A stretch of DNA of 64,000 nucleotides from Thalassobium sp. R2A62. Lineage in GTDB: Bacteria; Pseudomonadota; Alphaproteobacteria; Rhodobacterales; Rhodobacteraceae. Below, piece after piece: positions 16,679-26,786 of the stretch. A program made the position numbers and the translations under genes. The stretch lies in assembly GCF_000161835.1 (NCBI RefSeq), contig NZ_GG697169.2, positions 1,722,418-1,786,417 on the forward strand, written 5' to 3'. Numbering within the stretch: the first letter of the stretch is position 1; each line of letters starts with the position of its first letter. The notes beneath the pieces were generated by a model. The model searched no databases and was not told the origin of the DNA. It saw only the letters and a program-made list of their open reading frames with translations.

Positions 16679-17917
16679 ATGCCGACGCTCGTTATGAAAT
16701 TCGGTGGCACATCTGTTGCCAATCTGGACCGCATCCGCCGCGCCGCTAAGCGCGTCGGCGTCGAGGTAGCCAAAGGTTATGATGTGATCGTAATTGTGTC
16801 TGCAATGTCGGGCAAAACAAACGAGCTGGTCGGCTGGGTCAACGAGACATCCCCATTGCACGATGCGCGTGAATATGATGCGGTTGTCTCCTCTGGCGAG
16901 AACGTCACAGCCGGCTTGATGGCCCTAACGCTCCAAGAAATGAAAGTGCCTGCACGCAGTTGGCAAGGGTGGCAGGTGCCACTGATGACCAATGACGCAC
17001 ATTCGGCCGCACGCATCGAAGAAATCCCGTCCGAGAATATCACCGCCTCGTTTGCCGAAGGAATGAAGGTCGCTGTTGTTGCTGGTTTCCAAGGCGTAAG
17101 CCCCAAAGGCCGGATCACAACGCTGGGCCGCGGTGGATCGGATACTACTGCCGTAGCCTTTGCCGCGGCGTTCGAGGCCGACCGCTGTGACATCTACACG
17201 GATGTGGACGGGGTCTATACCACTGACCCACGCATCACATCCAAGGCGCGCAAACTAGACAAGATCGCATTCGAAGAGATGCTAGAGCTTGCCTCACTCG
17301 GCGCCAAAGTCTTGCAAACCCGCTCGGTCGAACTGGCCATGCGGCACAAAGTTAAACTGCGGGTGCTAAGCTCGTTTGAAGAACAATCCGATGAGGCAGG
17401 CACGTTGGTCTGCGATGAGGAGGAAATCATGGAATCCAATGTCGTATCCGGTGTCGCCTATTCCCGCGACGAAGCCAAAATGACGCTGATCTCGGTCGCT
17501 GACCGCCCAGGCATCGCAGCCGCGATCTTTGGACCGCTGTCCGAATCTGGCGTGAACGTCGACATGATCGTCCAGAACATCTCGGAAGAGGGGCGCACGG
17601 ACATGACGTTTTCGTGCCCCGTCGATCAGGTCACACGCGCGGAAAAAGCAATGGCTGATGCCAAGGCGTCTGGCGACATCAACTATCATGATTTGGTCGC
17701 AGACACTGATGTCTCGAAAATCTCGGTCGTCGGCATCGGCATGCGCAGTCACGCTGGTGTTGCCGCCAAGATGTTCTCTTCGCTGCATGACGAAGGCATC
17801 AACATCAAGGTCATCACAACCTCCGAGATTAAAATCTCGGTGCTGATCGACCGGAAATATATGGAATTGGCCGTTCAGGCGCTGCATGATGCGTTTGAAT
17901 TGGAGAACGCGGGCTAA
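16679..17917 (+). CDS. lysC: Aspartate kinase
   Basis: LysC (412 aa) phosphorylates aspartate at the entry to lysine, threonine and methionine synthesis. The kinase domain starts VMKFGGTSVANLDRI and contains the GRGGSDTTAVAFAAA nucleotide and aspartate site. The C-terminal 160 residues hold two ACT domains for feedback control (TLISVADRPGIAAAIF and ISVVGIGMRSHAGVAAKMF). ATG 16679 follows an AAGGGGG ribosome site; the GTG six bases earlier is possible. An internal ribosome site inside the gene is listed separately. Confidence 0.95.
   Translation: MPTLVMKFGGTSVANLDRIRRAAKRVGVEVAKGYDVIVIVSAMSGKTNELVGWVNETSPLHDAREYDAVVSSGENVTAGLMALTLQEMKVPARSWQGWQVPLMTNDAHSAARIEEIPSENITASFAEGMKVAVVAGFQGVSPKGRITTLGRGGSDTTAVAFAAAFEADRCDIYTDVDGVYTTDPRITSKARKLDKIAFEEMLELASLGAKVLQTRSVELAMRHKVKLRVLSSFEEQSDEAGTLVCDEEEIMESNVVSGVAYSRDEAKMTLISVADRPGIAAAIFGPLSESGVNVDMIVQNISEEGRTDMTFSCPVDQVTRAEKAMADAKASGDINYHDLVADTDVSKISVVGIGMRSHAGVAAKMFSSLHDEGINIKVITTSEIKISVLIDRKYMELAVQALHDAFELENAG
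17417..17917 (+). other. Possible internal translation start giving an ACT-domain-only beta subunit of LysC
   Basis: Inside lysC the sequence GAGGAGG (17417-17423) lies five bases before an in-frame ATG at 17429 (codon 251). Translation from there gives a 162-residue product consisting of the two regulatory ACT domains. Bacillus and Corynebacterium lysC genes are known to make such an in-phase beta subunit for an alpha2-beta2 enzyme. The site also encodes Asp-Glu-Glu-Glu, so chance is possible. Confidence 0.4.
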
Positions 17918-17941
17918 GCCATCCGCGTTGAGGGGGCTTAT

Positions 17942-20185
17942 ATGCCACAACGCAGAGACCAAGAGAGCCGCAAATTACTGGGGCGTCTTCGTGATGCCAT
18001 GGCCGAGGAAAGCGCGGGTCAGGAACGGCTGGATAAGATCACCAGCCTGATCGCGACCTCGATGCAGACCGAAGTGTGTTCGATCTATCTGTTCCGCGAT
18101 GCCGAAACGCTCGAGCTGTGCGCGACTGAGGGGCTCGAGGCAGATTCGGTACACCAGACGCGCCTGCGTTTGGGCGAGGGTTTGGTCGGCAAGGTCGCCA
18201 AGACCAGCCGCATTGTGAACACAGCCGATGCCCCCGGGACCAAAGGGTTCCGTTATATGCCAGAGACTGGCGAAGAACGGTATTCTTCGTTTCTAGGCCT
18301 CCCAATCCAGCGACTGGGCGAATCTTTGGGTGTCTTGGTCGTTCAGTCCAAAGAGGCGCGGACCTACACCGCAGACGAAGTTTACGGGCTCGAAGTTGTC
18401 GCAATGGTCATCGCAGAGATGACAGAACTGGGCGCGTTCGTCGGTGACGGTGCCGCCCTATCCGCACGCCACCAGCAACCCGTTATGTTCCGCGGCGCTG
18501 TGGGCCAAGAGGGTGCTGCACGCGGCAACGTCTATCTGCACGAACCTCGGGTCGTTATCACCAACCCCTTCTCTGATGACGAAGAAACTGAACTGACCCG
18601 TATCCGCGAGGCCGTCGATCAGTTGCGCGTTTCTGTCGATGACATGTTGGCCGGCGCTCGGACACCCGACAAAGAGCAAATGAAGGTGCTCGACGCATAC
18701 CGGATGTTCGCCAACTCACGCAGTTGGCTGCGCCGGATGGAGGACGACATCAGAAACGGTCTCAGCGCGGAGGCCGCTGTCGAAAAAGAGCAATCTCTGG
18801 CTCGTGCGCGGTTAGGCCAAGCGTCGGATGCATATCTGCGCGAGCGGTTGCACGATCTGGATGATCTATCGAACCGTCTTCTTCGGATTCTCACCGGTCA
18901 GGGTGCGCAAACTGGCGCTGAAATGCCGGAACGTCCTATTCTGGTCGCACGAAACATTGGACCGGGCGAGTTGTTGGAATACGGCAAATCGCTGCGCGCC
19001 ATTGTTCTCGAGCAAGGCAGCGTCGGAAGCCACGCGGCCATCGTCGCGCGCGCTTGGGCGATTCCATTGGTGATCCATGCCAAGGGGATCACGACCGAAG
19101 CCTTAAATGGCGATCCGATCCTCGTTGACGGCGAACAAGGCATTGTTCACCTGCGTCCTGATGACAGTGTCGACGCGGCCTTTACCGACAAGATCGCGAT
19201 GTTGACAAAGGCCCAAGAACGCTATGTATCGATCCGCGACTTGCCTGCCACCGATACCAGCGGGGCAACCGTATCATTGCAAATGAACGCAGGTTTGATG
19301 GCGGACCTTCCATCACTAGAGGGATCCGGCGCCGAAGGCGTTGGCCTGTTTCGGACCGAGCTACAATTCCTTGTCCGAAATCAAATGCCGAGCCGGACCG
19401 AGTTGGCGGGCCTCTATACAAGAGTACTAAATGCGGCGGCCGGAAAGCGAGTCGTGTTCCGCACACTCGATATCGGGTCGGACAAAGTGCTGCCTTATAT
19501 GAAGCCAAACGACGAACCGAACCCCGCATTGGGTTGGCGGGCAATTCGTGTAGGCTTGGACAAACCCGGTATCCTGCGCATGCAATTGCAAGCGTTGATC
19601 CGTGCCGCGAACGGCGGACCCTTGACCGTGATGTTCCCCTTCATCGCGGAATATGCAGAATTTCTTGCGGCGCGCGCCGAGTTTGACAAGGCGATGGCAC
19701 GCGAAGAAAAGCTGGGTCATGTTCTCCCGTCGAGCGTCGAAGTTGGCGCAATGCTTGAAACCCCATCGCTGAGCTATGCGCCAGACAGTTTCTTCCGCGA
19801 CGTCGATTTCATCTCGATCGGCGGCAATGATCTAAAGCAGTTCTTTTTTGCCGCAGACCGTGAAAACGAACGCGTGCGCAGACGCTATGACGTCCTGAAC
19901 GTGAGCTTTCTCAAGTTCCTCGAGCAGACCGTTCAGCGCTGTAAATACGCAGGCACACCAGTCAGCTTTTGTGGCGAAGACGCGGGCCGTCCGATCGAGG
20001 CGATTTGCCTCGGCGCAATAGGATTGCGGGCGTTGTCGATGCGCCCTGCCTCGATTGGCCCAGTCAAACATATGATCCAACGGGTCAATTTGGACGAAGT
20101 GCGCGAACTGATCAAAGGTGCCGAAAAACGCGGTGAGGCATCGGCGCGTCCTGCCGTTGCGGCGTGGCTAAGAACCTTAGACTAA
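17942..20185 (+). CDS. ptsP: Phosphoenolpyruvate-protein phosphotransferase EI-Ntr
   Basis: PtsP (747 aa) is the first phosphocarrier of the nitrogen-related PTS, which controls potassium, nitrogen and stress responses rather than sugar uptake. An N-terminal GAF sensor domain (about residues 20-160) is followed by the EI helical domain, the phosphohistidine His364 in GSVGSHAAIVARAW, and the PEP-binding barrel (GAEGVGLFRTELQFL, FISIGGNDLKQF, SFCGEDAGRP). It begins 24 nt after lysC, a pairing common in alphaproteobacteria, and the two are likely co-transcribed. Confidence 0.95.
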   Translation: MPQRRDQESRKLLGRLRDAMAEESAGQERLDKITSLIATSMQTEVCSIYLFRDAETLELCATEGLEADSVHQTRLRLGEGLVGKVAKTSRIVNTADAPGTKGFRYMPETGEERYSSFLGLPIQRLGESLGVLVVQSKEARTYTADEVYGLEVVAMVIAEMTELGAFVGDGAALSARHQQPVMFRGAVGQEGAARGNVYLHEPRVVITNPFSDDEETELTRIREAVDQLRVSVDDMLAGARTPDKEQMKVLDAYRMFANSRSWLRRMEDDIRNGLSAEAAVEKEQSLARARLGQASDAYLRERLHDLDDLSNRLLRILTGQGAQTGAEMPERPILVARNIGPGELLEYGKSLRAIVLEQGSVGSHAAIVARAWAIPLVIHAKGITTEALNGDPILVDGEQGIVHLRPDDSVDAAFTDKIAMLTKAQERYVSIRDLPATDTSGATVSLQMNAGLMADLPSLEGSGAEGVGLFRTELQFLVRNQMPSRTELAGLYTRVLNAAAGKRVVFRTLDIGSDKVLPYMKPNDEPNPALGWRAIRVGLDKPGILRMQLQALIRAANGGPLTVMFPFIAEYAEFLAARAEFDKAMAREEKLGHVLPSSVEVGAMLETPSLSYAPDSFFRDVDFISIGGNDLKQFFFAADRENERVRRRYDVLNVSFLKFLEQTVQRCKYAGTPVSFCGEDAGRPIEAICLGAIGLRALSMRPASIGPVKHMIQRVNLDEVRELIKGAEKRGEASARPAVAAWLRTLD

Positions 20186-20934
20186 GCGCGGATTTTCGGG
20201 TTCATCTCGTCTCGCAAAGCTTGGGTCAATTCAGCGATTGGCGTTCCTGACGTCTCGGACAACCGCAACAACCCAAAGCGGACATACGCCATTTCCTGAT
20301 AATAGCTCGTGAACGCGTAGTTGGTCGCAGCCCCGGCAACAGCGCCCAACACAGGCACGGTTTGAGCCGCCAGTTTTTGCCCCATAACGGCCGCAAATTT
20401 GGGCGCGACAGCCGTGATGATTTTGTTCAATGCAGGTCCAGTGACGGTTGCGCGCGCCATCAAGAACCCCAAGTCTGATCCATCGTCGACTTCAAGCGGC
20501 CCAGCCGTCGCAAACACGTCGATTGCGGTGGCTTGAACAGATGCGCTGTCGGGGTCAAATCCATGTTCAACCGCAACACCCAAGATTGCGCGCAGCAGAA
20601 CGGTTGTGGTCACGGGCAACTCTGCCAACGCACTGGGTAGTCCTCCAAAACCACCTGCTGCCCCCATTGCCGTGGTCGCAACGGTATTGAGCCAACCCGC
20701 CTGATCCCCCACGACCGAACGAGAACTATTGGCGGTCCTTAGTGCAGTCAAGAGAGCGCGTTCCGTGCCCGCCTCGAGCCGGTCTTTGACTTTGTCAGGC
20801 AGGCGCTCTAGCAGATTCTCAGCGCGCCCTCCGATCATCGAAAGAACCTGCATCCCAAGCCCCGAGGCAGCCTGATATCGTTTGGCGAGATGCGCAATTT
20901 TGGTGTGCGTGGCAGGGGTCATAGCATGTGTCAT
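20182..20934 (-). CDS. EcsC family protein
   Basis: An EcsC-domain protein of about 250 residues. Its features are alternating amphipathic and glycine/alanine-rich hydrophobic helices (for example NTVATTAMGAAGGFGGLPSAL) and a conserved end NYAFTSYYQEMAYVRFGLLRL. EcsC proteins are linked to ABC exporters and protein secretion in Firmicutes; the role in Proteobacteria is unknown. The frame is open to 21063 but that overlaps the GNAT gene; ATG 20934 is preferred. Its stop overlaps the ptsP stop (CTAA). Confidence 0.8.
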   Translation of the reverse strand: MTHAMTPATHTKIAHLAKRYQAASGLGMQVLSMIGGRAENLLERLPDKVKDRLEAGTERALLTALRTANSSRSVVGDQAGWLNTVATTAMGAAGGFGGLPSALAELPVTTTVLLRAILGVAVEHGFDPDSASVQATAIDVFATAGPLEVDDGSDLGFLMARATVTGPALNKIITAVAPKFAAVMGQKLAAQTVPVLGAVAGAATNYAFTSYYQEMAYVRFGLLRLSETSGTPIAELTQALRDEMNPKIRA

Positions 20935-20956
20935 AGACACGATATGGGGCGTGCAA

Positions 20957-21445
20957 TCAGCTTTCGCTAGGTTTGACGACTCCTGAAATGCCATCCCAAG
21001 CCCCTGTTTGAAGAGCCAGACCCAAGACCCGATCGGGATTCGTCGGCGGTGGCATCGCAACATCGTTCAGTTTTTTGAACCCAAACTTGCCGTAGTATGG
21101 CGCATCCCCGACCAGCATCACGCGTTCCCACCCCAAGTCAGCGGCCCGAGCGAGGCTGTCACGCATCAACGCGCCGCCTAAACCTTCACCCTGTCGGGTT
21201 GGGTGCACTGCAATAGGCCCAAGCAAAAGAGCCGTCACCGCCCCAATTGAGACGGGCCAATACCGGATCGCACCAGCAAGAATCACGTCAGGATCGCGGA
21301 CAATCGTAGAGAGTTCTGCCACGGCTGGGACATCGTCACGCAGACGGTATGACGACAACGCCTCGCGGCCAGGCGCAAAGCACAGGTCATAGAGCGCCTC
21401 GACTTCCCACCAGTCTTGCGCAGTCTCTTGGCTAAGTTCGTACAT
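20957..21445 (-). CDS. GNAT family N-acetyltransferase
   Basis: This acetyltransferase of about 162 residues has the acetyl-CoA binding motif HPTRQGEGLGGALMRDSLARA followed by YYGKFGFKKL, typical of the YhbS-like GNAT subgroup. The N-terminal extension open to 21535 lacks similarity, so ATG 21445 is used. It lies 22 nt upstream of ecsC-like and may be co-transcribed with it. Substrate unknown. Confidence 0.85.
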   Translation of the reverse strand: MYELSQETAQDWWEVEALYDLCFAPGREALSSYRLRDDVPAVAELSTIVRDPDVILAGAIRYWPVSIGAVTALLLGPIAVHPTRQGEGLGGALMRDSLARAADLGWERVMLVGDAPYYGKFGFKKLNDVAMPPPTNPDRVLGLALQTGAWDGISGVVKPSES

Positions 21446-21519
21446 CGCACCAAATTCTTGCTGGTATGGCGGGTAGCACGACGCTAGCTGTGGGGCAAAC
21501 CAGCAATGCGAGATACGTG

Positions 21520-22125
21520 ATGTTCTATGAACCAAAAGACGGGCATGGCCTGCCCCACAATCCGTTCAACGCCATTGTCACACCGCGCCCTATTGGATGG
21601 ATTTCGACGCGCGGGTCTGACGGGCGAGACAATCTGGCCCCCTATTCGTTTTTTAACGCATGCGCCTACGAACCGCCCCAAGTCATGTTCGCATCCACAA
21701 GTTCGAAAGACGACCGCGACGGGACCAAAGACAGTGTCGCGAACATCCGCGATACCCGTGTGTTCTGCGTAAATATCGTCGAATTTGCGATGCGGGATAT
21801 GATGAATGCGTCGTCCGCCGCCTTGGCGCGCGACGTTGACGAGTTTGCCCATGCGGGCATCAACAAGGTCGATGCACAGATGATTGACTGCCCTCGCGTT
21901 GCCGATGCGCCTGCGTCATTGGAATGTAGATTGGTCCAAATCGTGCAGCTGCCCGGTGCCGCAAACTTTACAGTCTTTGGCGAAGTCGTGGGCGTCCACA
22001 TGCGCGACGACACCTTGGTCAACGGGATCTTCGATGTGACAACGTTTAGCCCACTGTCACGTCTCGGATATCGTGATTATGCAAAGGTCGAGCACCCGTT
22101 CAGCCTAAGCCGACCGAAAGAGTGA
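21520..22125 (+). CDS. Flavin reductase family protein (FMN-binding split barrel)
   Basis: This protein of about 201 residues has the flavin-reductase-like core: NAIVTPRPIGWISTRG near the N-terminus, NLAPYSFFNACAYEPPQVMFAS for FMN contact, and a late HMRDDTLV. Members reduce free flavins with NAD(P)H or bind FMN without known substrate. ATG 21520 is chosen because similarity starts at MFYEPKDGHGLPHNPFNAI. It is divergent from the GNAT gene with 74 bp between starts. Confidence 0.85.
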   Translation: MFYEPKDGHGLPHNPFNAIVTPRPIGWISTRGSDGRDNLAPYSFFNACAYEPPQVMFASTSSKDDRDGTKDSVANIRDTRVFCVNIVEFAMRDMMNASSAALARDVDEFAHAGINKVDAQMIDCPRVADAPASLECRLVQIVQLPGAANFTVFGEVVGVHMRDDTLVNGIFDVTTFSPLSRLGYRDYAKVEHPFSLSRPKE

Positions 22126-22138
22126 TTGCAGGGTGGGC

Positions 22139-23788
22139 CTAGTGCCCGCCCAAGATACCGGTACGTACCGAATAGTCGGCTGCGATCTCATAGTCGGGAT
22201 CGTCATCACTATCGACCATCAGGTGACCCGCTTTGCTAAGCAGTTGGTGACAATCGCGGCTGAGGTGGCGCAACTGGATGCGCTTGCCAGCTTGCTCATA
22301 GCGACCAGCAACAGCTTCAATCACTTGCAACGCTGATTGGTCGACGACACGGCTCTCTGCAAAATCAACGATGACCAGATCAGGGTCCTGTGCCGGGTTG
22401 AACAGCTCGGAAAAGCCCTCGGCAGAACCAAAGAAGAGCGGACCGCGCAGAGCGTAGACTTTTCCACCTTCAACAGTTTCAGACGTGTTGGCCGAAATAC
22501 GCGTGGCATTGCCCCACGCATAGACCAGTGCCGAAACGATCACACCGACAACCACCGCAGTTGCAAGGTCAAAGTACACCGTGACGATCGTCACAAGAAT
22601 AATCACAAAAGCATCAGACAACGGAACGCGCCGCAGGATCGTCAGAGAGTTCCACGCGAACGTCCCGATGACGACCATGAACATCACGCCCACAAGTGCA
22701 GCAAGCGGTATCTGTTCGATCAACGGGCTGGCCGCCATAATAAACAAGAGCAAGAACAGCGCCGCAGCGATACCGGCGATCCGGGTACGACCACCAGATT
22801 TTACGTTGATCATCGACTGACCGATCATCGCACAACCGCCCATACCGCCAAAGAATCCTGTCACAGTATTCGCAATACCTTGGGCAACACATTCCTGCGA
22901 AGCACCGCCACGCTTGCCTGTGATCTCGCCAACAAGGTTCAGTGTCAGAAGGCTTTCAATCAGACCAATTGCTGCGAGGATCACGGCGTAAGGCAAAATG
23001 ATCATCAGCGTGTCAAAAGTTAAAGGCACCACAAAGCCACCCAGCGCGTCAACGACGGCAAAGGGGTTATGCCAAGTCGGGAAGCCACCCTCGATCGAAG
23101 CGAGATCACCAACGCGCGGCACTTCGAGGCCAAAACCAATAACGAGCAGCGCCACGATACCGATACCAGCCAGAGGAGCCGGTACAATCGAGGTAATCTT
23201 AGGCATGATCCAAATGATCGCCATAGTCAGCGCGACAAGCGCGAGCATCAGATAGAGCGCAGCACCCGACAGCCATTCACCATTCGCCATGCCATGGCCG
23301 CCACCTTCGGACGATCCAGGAACCTGAAACTGACCCAACTGAGCTAGGAAAATAACGATCGCGAGGCCATTAACAAAGCCAAGCATCACAGGATGCGGCA
23401 CAAGTCTGATGAACTTGCCCCATCTCAACAATCCCGCTGAGATCTGGAGGATGCCCATCAAGACCACCGTCGCAAAGAGATATTCAACACCGTGCTGCGC
23501 AACGAGGCTAACCATAACCACCGCCAGCGCACCGGTTGCACCAGAAATCATCCCCGGACGACCACCGATGAGGGCCGTGATCAGTCCGACTAGGAATGCC
23601 GCATAGAGACCCACTAACGGATGGACACCTGCAACAAACGCAAAGGCGACCGCCTCAGGCACCAACGCCAGTGCGACTGTCAAACCGGACAGCAGTTCGA
23701 TCCGAAGACGAGCGGCGCCAAAGCCTTTGTCAGAGAGCGACAAATCTACGGGCAGACGTTCTGCGAATGCGGCGAGTGCACTTTTCAT
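22139..23788 (-). CDS. SulP family inorganic anion transporter with STAS domain
   Basis: This 549-residue protein has about 10-12 membrane helices and the SulP signature region near VALALVPEAVAFAFVAGVHPLVGLYAAF, and ends in a cytoplasmic STAS domain (about residues 440-540, with VIVDFAESRVVDQSALQVIEAV). SulP members carry sulfate, bicarbonate or other anions. In marine bacteria BicA-like bicarbonate uptake is one option, but sequence does not decide. The ATG at 23788 has AAAAGG upstream. Confidence 0.9.
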   Translation of the reverse strand: MKSALAAFAERLPVDLSLSDKGFGAARLRIELLSGLTVALALVPEAVAFAFVAGVHPLVGLYAAFLVGLITALIGGRPGMISGATGALAVVMVSLVAQHGVEYLFATVVLMGILQISAGLLRWGKFIRLVPHPVMLGFVNGLAIVIFLAQLGQFQVPGSSEGGGHGMANGEWLSGAALYLMLALVALTMAIIWIMPKITSIVPAPLAGIGIVALLVIGFGLEVPRVGDLASIEGGFPTWHNPFAVVDALGGFVVPLTFDTLMIILPYAVILAAIGLIESLLTLNLVGEITGKRGGASQECVAQGIANTVTGFFGGMGGCAMIGQSMINVKSGGRTRIAGIAAALFLLLFIMAASPLIEQIPLAALVGVMFMVVIGTFAWNSLTILRRVPLSDAFVIILVTIVTVYFDLATAVVVGVIVSALVYAWGNATRISANTSETVEGGKVYALRGPLFFGSAEGFSELFNPAQDPDLVIVDFAESRVVDQSALQVIEAVAGRYEQAGKRIQLRHLSRDCHQLLSKAGHLMVDSDDDPDYEIAADYSVRTGILGGH

Positions 23789-23960
23789 TGAGCGACCTTT
23801 TCGGAGGTATGGGTTCTGTTGCGCTGCACATACCATGTCTGGTGGCGGTGTCACGGATTTCCTTACCCCGACGAACGGTGCGCACAGTTAAGGGGGTGGT
23901 AACGCCACGTGCTTCTCTTAATCTAGTGACGTAAACATCAAATAAATGGCGGAGGGTGCG

Positions 23961-24839
23961 ATGTATCTAGGGGTGATTGGTGGATCAGGCGTCTATGATA
24001 TCGACGGCTTGGAAAACGCGCATTGGCAAGAGGTCGAAGGACCTTGGGGTGCGCCATCCGACGCGATCCTATCCGGCACGCTTCACGGTTTGCAGATCGC
24101 GTTTTTGCCCCGTCATGGGCGTGGCCATCGCCATTCGCCAACGACAGTCCCCTACCGGGCCAATATTGACGCGCTCAAACGTTTTGGGGTTACCGACGTT
24201 CTAGCGGTATCAGCATGCGGTTCCTTTCGCGAAGATATGGCACCGGGGGACTTTGTGTTGGTCGACCAATTCATCGACCGGACCTTTGCACGCGAGAAGT
24301 CATTTTTTGGAACAGGCTGTGTGGCACATGTTTCACTGGCGCACCCGACCTGCGCGCGATTGGGTGACATTGTTCGCTCGGCGGCGCAGAACTGTGAAGT
24401 GACGCTGCACAATGAAGGGACATATCTGGCTATGGAAGGTCCGCAATTCTCAACACAGGCCGAAAGCCGTCTCTACCGAGATGTGTGGAACTGCGATGTC
24501 ATCGGAATGACCAATATGCCCGAGGCGAAACTCGCCCGCGAGGCCGAGCTTTGCTATGCGGCCGTCGCTATGATCACTGATTTTGATAGCTGGCATCCTG
24601 ATCACGGTGCCGTCGACATCACCAGCATCATTGCGGTTTTAACCGGCAATGCTGACAAGGCGCGCAGCCTGATCAGGCAGATGGCGAAAACCGGAATGGT
24701 CCATGACGAACCCTGCCGCTGTGGCTGTGATCGTGCACTGGATCACGCGCTCTTGACGGCACCTGACGCCCGTGATGGGACTGTCATGGAACGGCTCGAC
24801 GCCGTAGCAGGACGGGTGATCAAAGGATCCAAGACATGA
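23961..24839 (+). CDS. mtnP: S-methyl-5'-thioadenosine phosphorylase
   Basis: MtnP (292 aa) cleaves methylthioadenosine from polyamine and quorum-signal synthesis into adenine and methylthioribose-1-phosphate. Motifs are [14 protein letters not shown] at the N-terminus, [19 protein letters not shown] for phosphate binding, and AMITDFDSW, where the Asp after the Thr marks adenine rather than guanine specificity. ATG 23961 has GGAGGG 7 nt upstream; the ATG at 23946 does not. It overlaps apt by four bases, which recycles the adenine released. Confidence 0.95.
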   Translation: MYLGVIGGSGVYDIDGLENAHWQEVEGPWGAPSDAILSGTLHGLQIAFLPRHGRGHRHSPTTVPYRANIDALKRFGVTDVLAVSACGSFREDMAPGDFVLVDQFIDRTFAREKSFFGTGCVAHVSLAHPTCARLGDIVRSAAQNCEVTLHNEGTYLAMEGPQFSTQAESRLYRDVWNCDVIGMTNMPEAKLAREAELCYAAVAMITDFDSWHPDHGAVDITSIIAVLTGNADKARSLIRQMAKTGMVHDEPCRCGCDRALDHALLTAPDARDGTVMERLDAVAGRVIKGSKT

Positions 24840-25372
24840 ACCACAAGACCCTTCGCGAATACATTCGCACGATTCCCGATTTCCCTCACGAGGGGATCAT
24901 GTTCCGCGATGTAACCACGTTGTTTTCTGATCCACGCGGATTTCGGATGGCGATCGACATGTTGCTACAGCCCTATGTCGGGATGCAGATCGACCGTGTT
25001 GTCGGGCTCGAAGCACGTGGCTTTATCCTTGGAGGTGCGATCGCGCACCAGCTGTCATTGGGATTTGTGCCCATTCGCAAGGCGGGCAAACTGCCGGGGA
25101 AGACGATCAGTCAGGACTACACGTTGGAATACGGCACCGCGACGATGGAGGTTCATGACGATGCGCTAGAGGCCGGAGAAAAGGTGTTGTTGGTTGATGA
25201 TCTGCTCGCGACTGGCGGCACCGCCGAGGCCGGTATCAAATTGATCGAACGCATGGGCGCCGAAGTGATTGGCTGTGCGTTTGTCATTGACCTCCCAGAC
25301 ATCGGGGGTCGGGCCAAGCTCGAAGCGATGGGGCAGTCTGTTCACACGTTATGTGCGTTTGATGGCGACTAA
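24836..25372 (+). CDS. apt: Adenine phosphoribosyltransferase
   Basis: Apt (178 aa) converts adenine and PRPP to AMP. It shows the family start [24 protein letters not shown], the [16 protein letters not shown] loop and the PRPP motif [14 protein letters not shown] (about residues 116-130). Overlap with mtnP (ATGA) makes a two-gene methylthioadenosine/adenine salvage operon. Its stop overlaps the convergent oxidase stop (CTAA). Confidence 0.96.
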   Translation: MNHKTLREYIRTIPDFPHEGIMFRDVTTLFSDPRGFRMAIDMLLQPYVGMQIDRVVGLEARGFILGGAIAHQLSLGFVPIRKAGKLPGKTISQDYTLEYGTATMEVHDDALEAGEKVLLVDDLLATGGTAEAGIKLIERMGAEVIGCAFVIDLPDIGGRAKLEAMGQSVHTLCAFDGD

Positions 25373-26784
25373 ACTACCCGCAGCACAGCACCGGGGTTCA
25401 TGATCCCATTGGGGTCCAAAGCCGTTTTGATCGCGCGCATAGCAGCCAGTTTTGCAGGGTCACCATAACGTTCCAGATCGTCCACCTTGAGCCGCCCAAT
25501 GCCGTGCTCTGCACTGACCGAGCCGCCCAACTTGTGGACGAGGTCGTGGACCACCCGCTTAATTTCATCGCGCTCCGACAAATAGTCATCACGGCTAAAC
25601 CCGTCCTGTGGGAACACGTTATAGTGCAAGTTCCCATCGCCCATATGGCCGAAACAATTGATCCTAAAATCACCGACCTTCGCGATCGCAGCATTCCCGC
25701 GCGCAATAAACTCTGGGATCACGCTAAGCGGGACTGAAATATCATGACTGCTGATCGAACCGATGCGGCGATTGCCTTCGGGGATGTTTTCACGCACCGC
25801 CCAGAACTCGGCGCGTTGCGACTGTGATTGCGCGGTTTGACCATCCGTGACGAGACCGCGCTCGGCGGCAGCAACAAAGAATGCTTCGATTTGGTCATTC
25901 GCAAATTGATCCCCCATGACGCCCACATCCATCAGGACACACCAATCAGGGTTCTCTGAAAATGGCCGCCGAACATCCGGCAATGTTGCCGCGAGGAATT
26001 CGAGCCCTTGTTTTGAGATCAGCTCGAATGCTGAAACTGAATTTCCAAAATGCTTTCCAGCGAGTGACAACAGCTCGAGCGCGGTTGCTGGGCTTTGGGT
26101 CACAAAGAATGCAGCCGTTTCGTCGTGGGGACGCGGATGCAATTTCAGCGCCGCGGCAGTAATGACACCCAGCGTGCCTTCTGCACCAATCATAAGGTTG
26201 CGTAGATCATAGCCGGTGTTGTCTTTGCGCAATCGGCTAAGGCCATTCCAGATCGTACCGTCCGGCAACACAACTTCGAGGCCGAGCACCTGATCACGGG
26301 CATTACCGTAACGCAGAACATTGATGCCACCCGCGTTTGTGGACAGCAAACCGCCAATCCGTGCGGACCCTTCGGATGCAAGCGACAGGGCAAAGAGCCG
26401 GTCATGACCTGCAGCCGTCTCTTGGACGTTGGCCAGAATGGCGCCAGCCTCGACGACCATCACGTTTTCCGAAGGATAGACATCGCGAATTGCGGTCATT
26501 CGCTCAAGCGTCAGAATGATCGGGGTTGCACCCTCGGCTTGGACCTGTCCGCCCACCAATCCGGTGCCGCCGCCATAGGGGACAACGGGTACGCGTGCCG
26601 CGTGCGCATGGCGCAAAATAGTCGATACGTCTGCCGTGGTTGCAGGAGCAAGAACCAAGCCACCCTGCCCAGCCCAACGACCACGCGGTTCTTCTAGGTA
26701 TTTAGCATCCGTGGCGCGAAAAGTTTGATCAGGCAACGCCGCACGCAGGGTGGTTTCTAACTCTGCCGTGACACCATTCAACAT
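25369..26784 (-). CDS. FAD-binding oxidase, GlcD/D-2-hydroxyacid dehydrogenase type
   Basis: This 471-residue flavoprotein has an N-terminal FAD_binding_4 (PCMH) domain with [15 protein letters not shown] and [23 protein letters not shown], and a C-terminal GlcD-type cap with [15 protein letters not shown] and [14 protein letters not shown]. It oxidises a D-2-hydroxyacid such as D-lactate, glycolate or D-2-hydroxyglutarate; no glcE or glcF is adjacent, so a stand-alone dehydrogenase is likelier. ATG 26784 is used rather than the open upstream frame. It is the last gene of the cox-thrC operon. Confidence 0.85.
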   Translation of the reverse strand: MLNGVTAELETTLRAALPDQTFRATDAKYLEEPRGRWAGQGGLVLAPATTADVSTILRHAHAARVPVVPYGGGTGLVGGQVQAEGATPIILTLERMTAIRDVYPSENVMVVEAGAILANVQETAAGHDRLFALSLASEGSARIGGLLSTNAGGINVLRYGNARDQVLGLEVVLPDGTIWNGLSRLRKDNTGYDLRNLMIGAEGTLGVITAAALKLHPRPHDETAAFFVTQSPATALELLSLAGKHFGNSVSAFELISKQGLEFLAATLPDVRRPFSENPDWCVLMDVGVMGDQFANDQIEAFFVAAAERGLVTDGQTAQSQSQRAEFWAVRENIPEGNRRIGSISSHDISVPLSVIPEFIARGNAAIAKVGDFRINCFGHMGDGNLHYNVFPQDGFSRDDYLSERDEIKRVVHDLVHKLGGSVSAEHGIGRLKVDDLERYGDPAKLAAMRAIKTALDPNGIMNPGAVLRVV

Positions 26785-26786
26785 CT

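Noticed and set aside
22337-23023. 228-codon plus-strand ORF opposite the SulP gene
   Set aside because: His/Arg/Asn-rich antisense shadow; SulP helices and STAS domain are clear on the minus strand.
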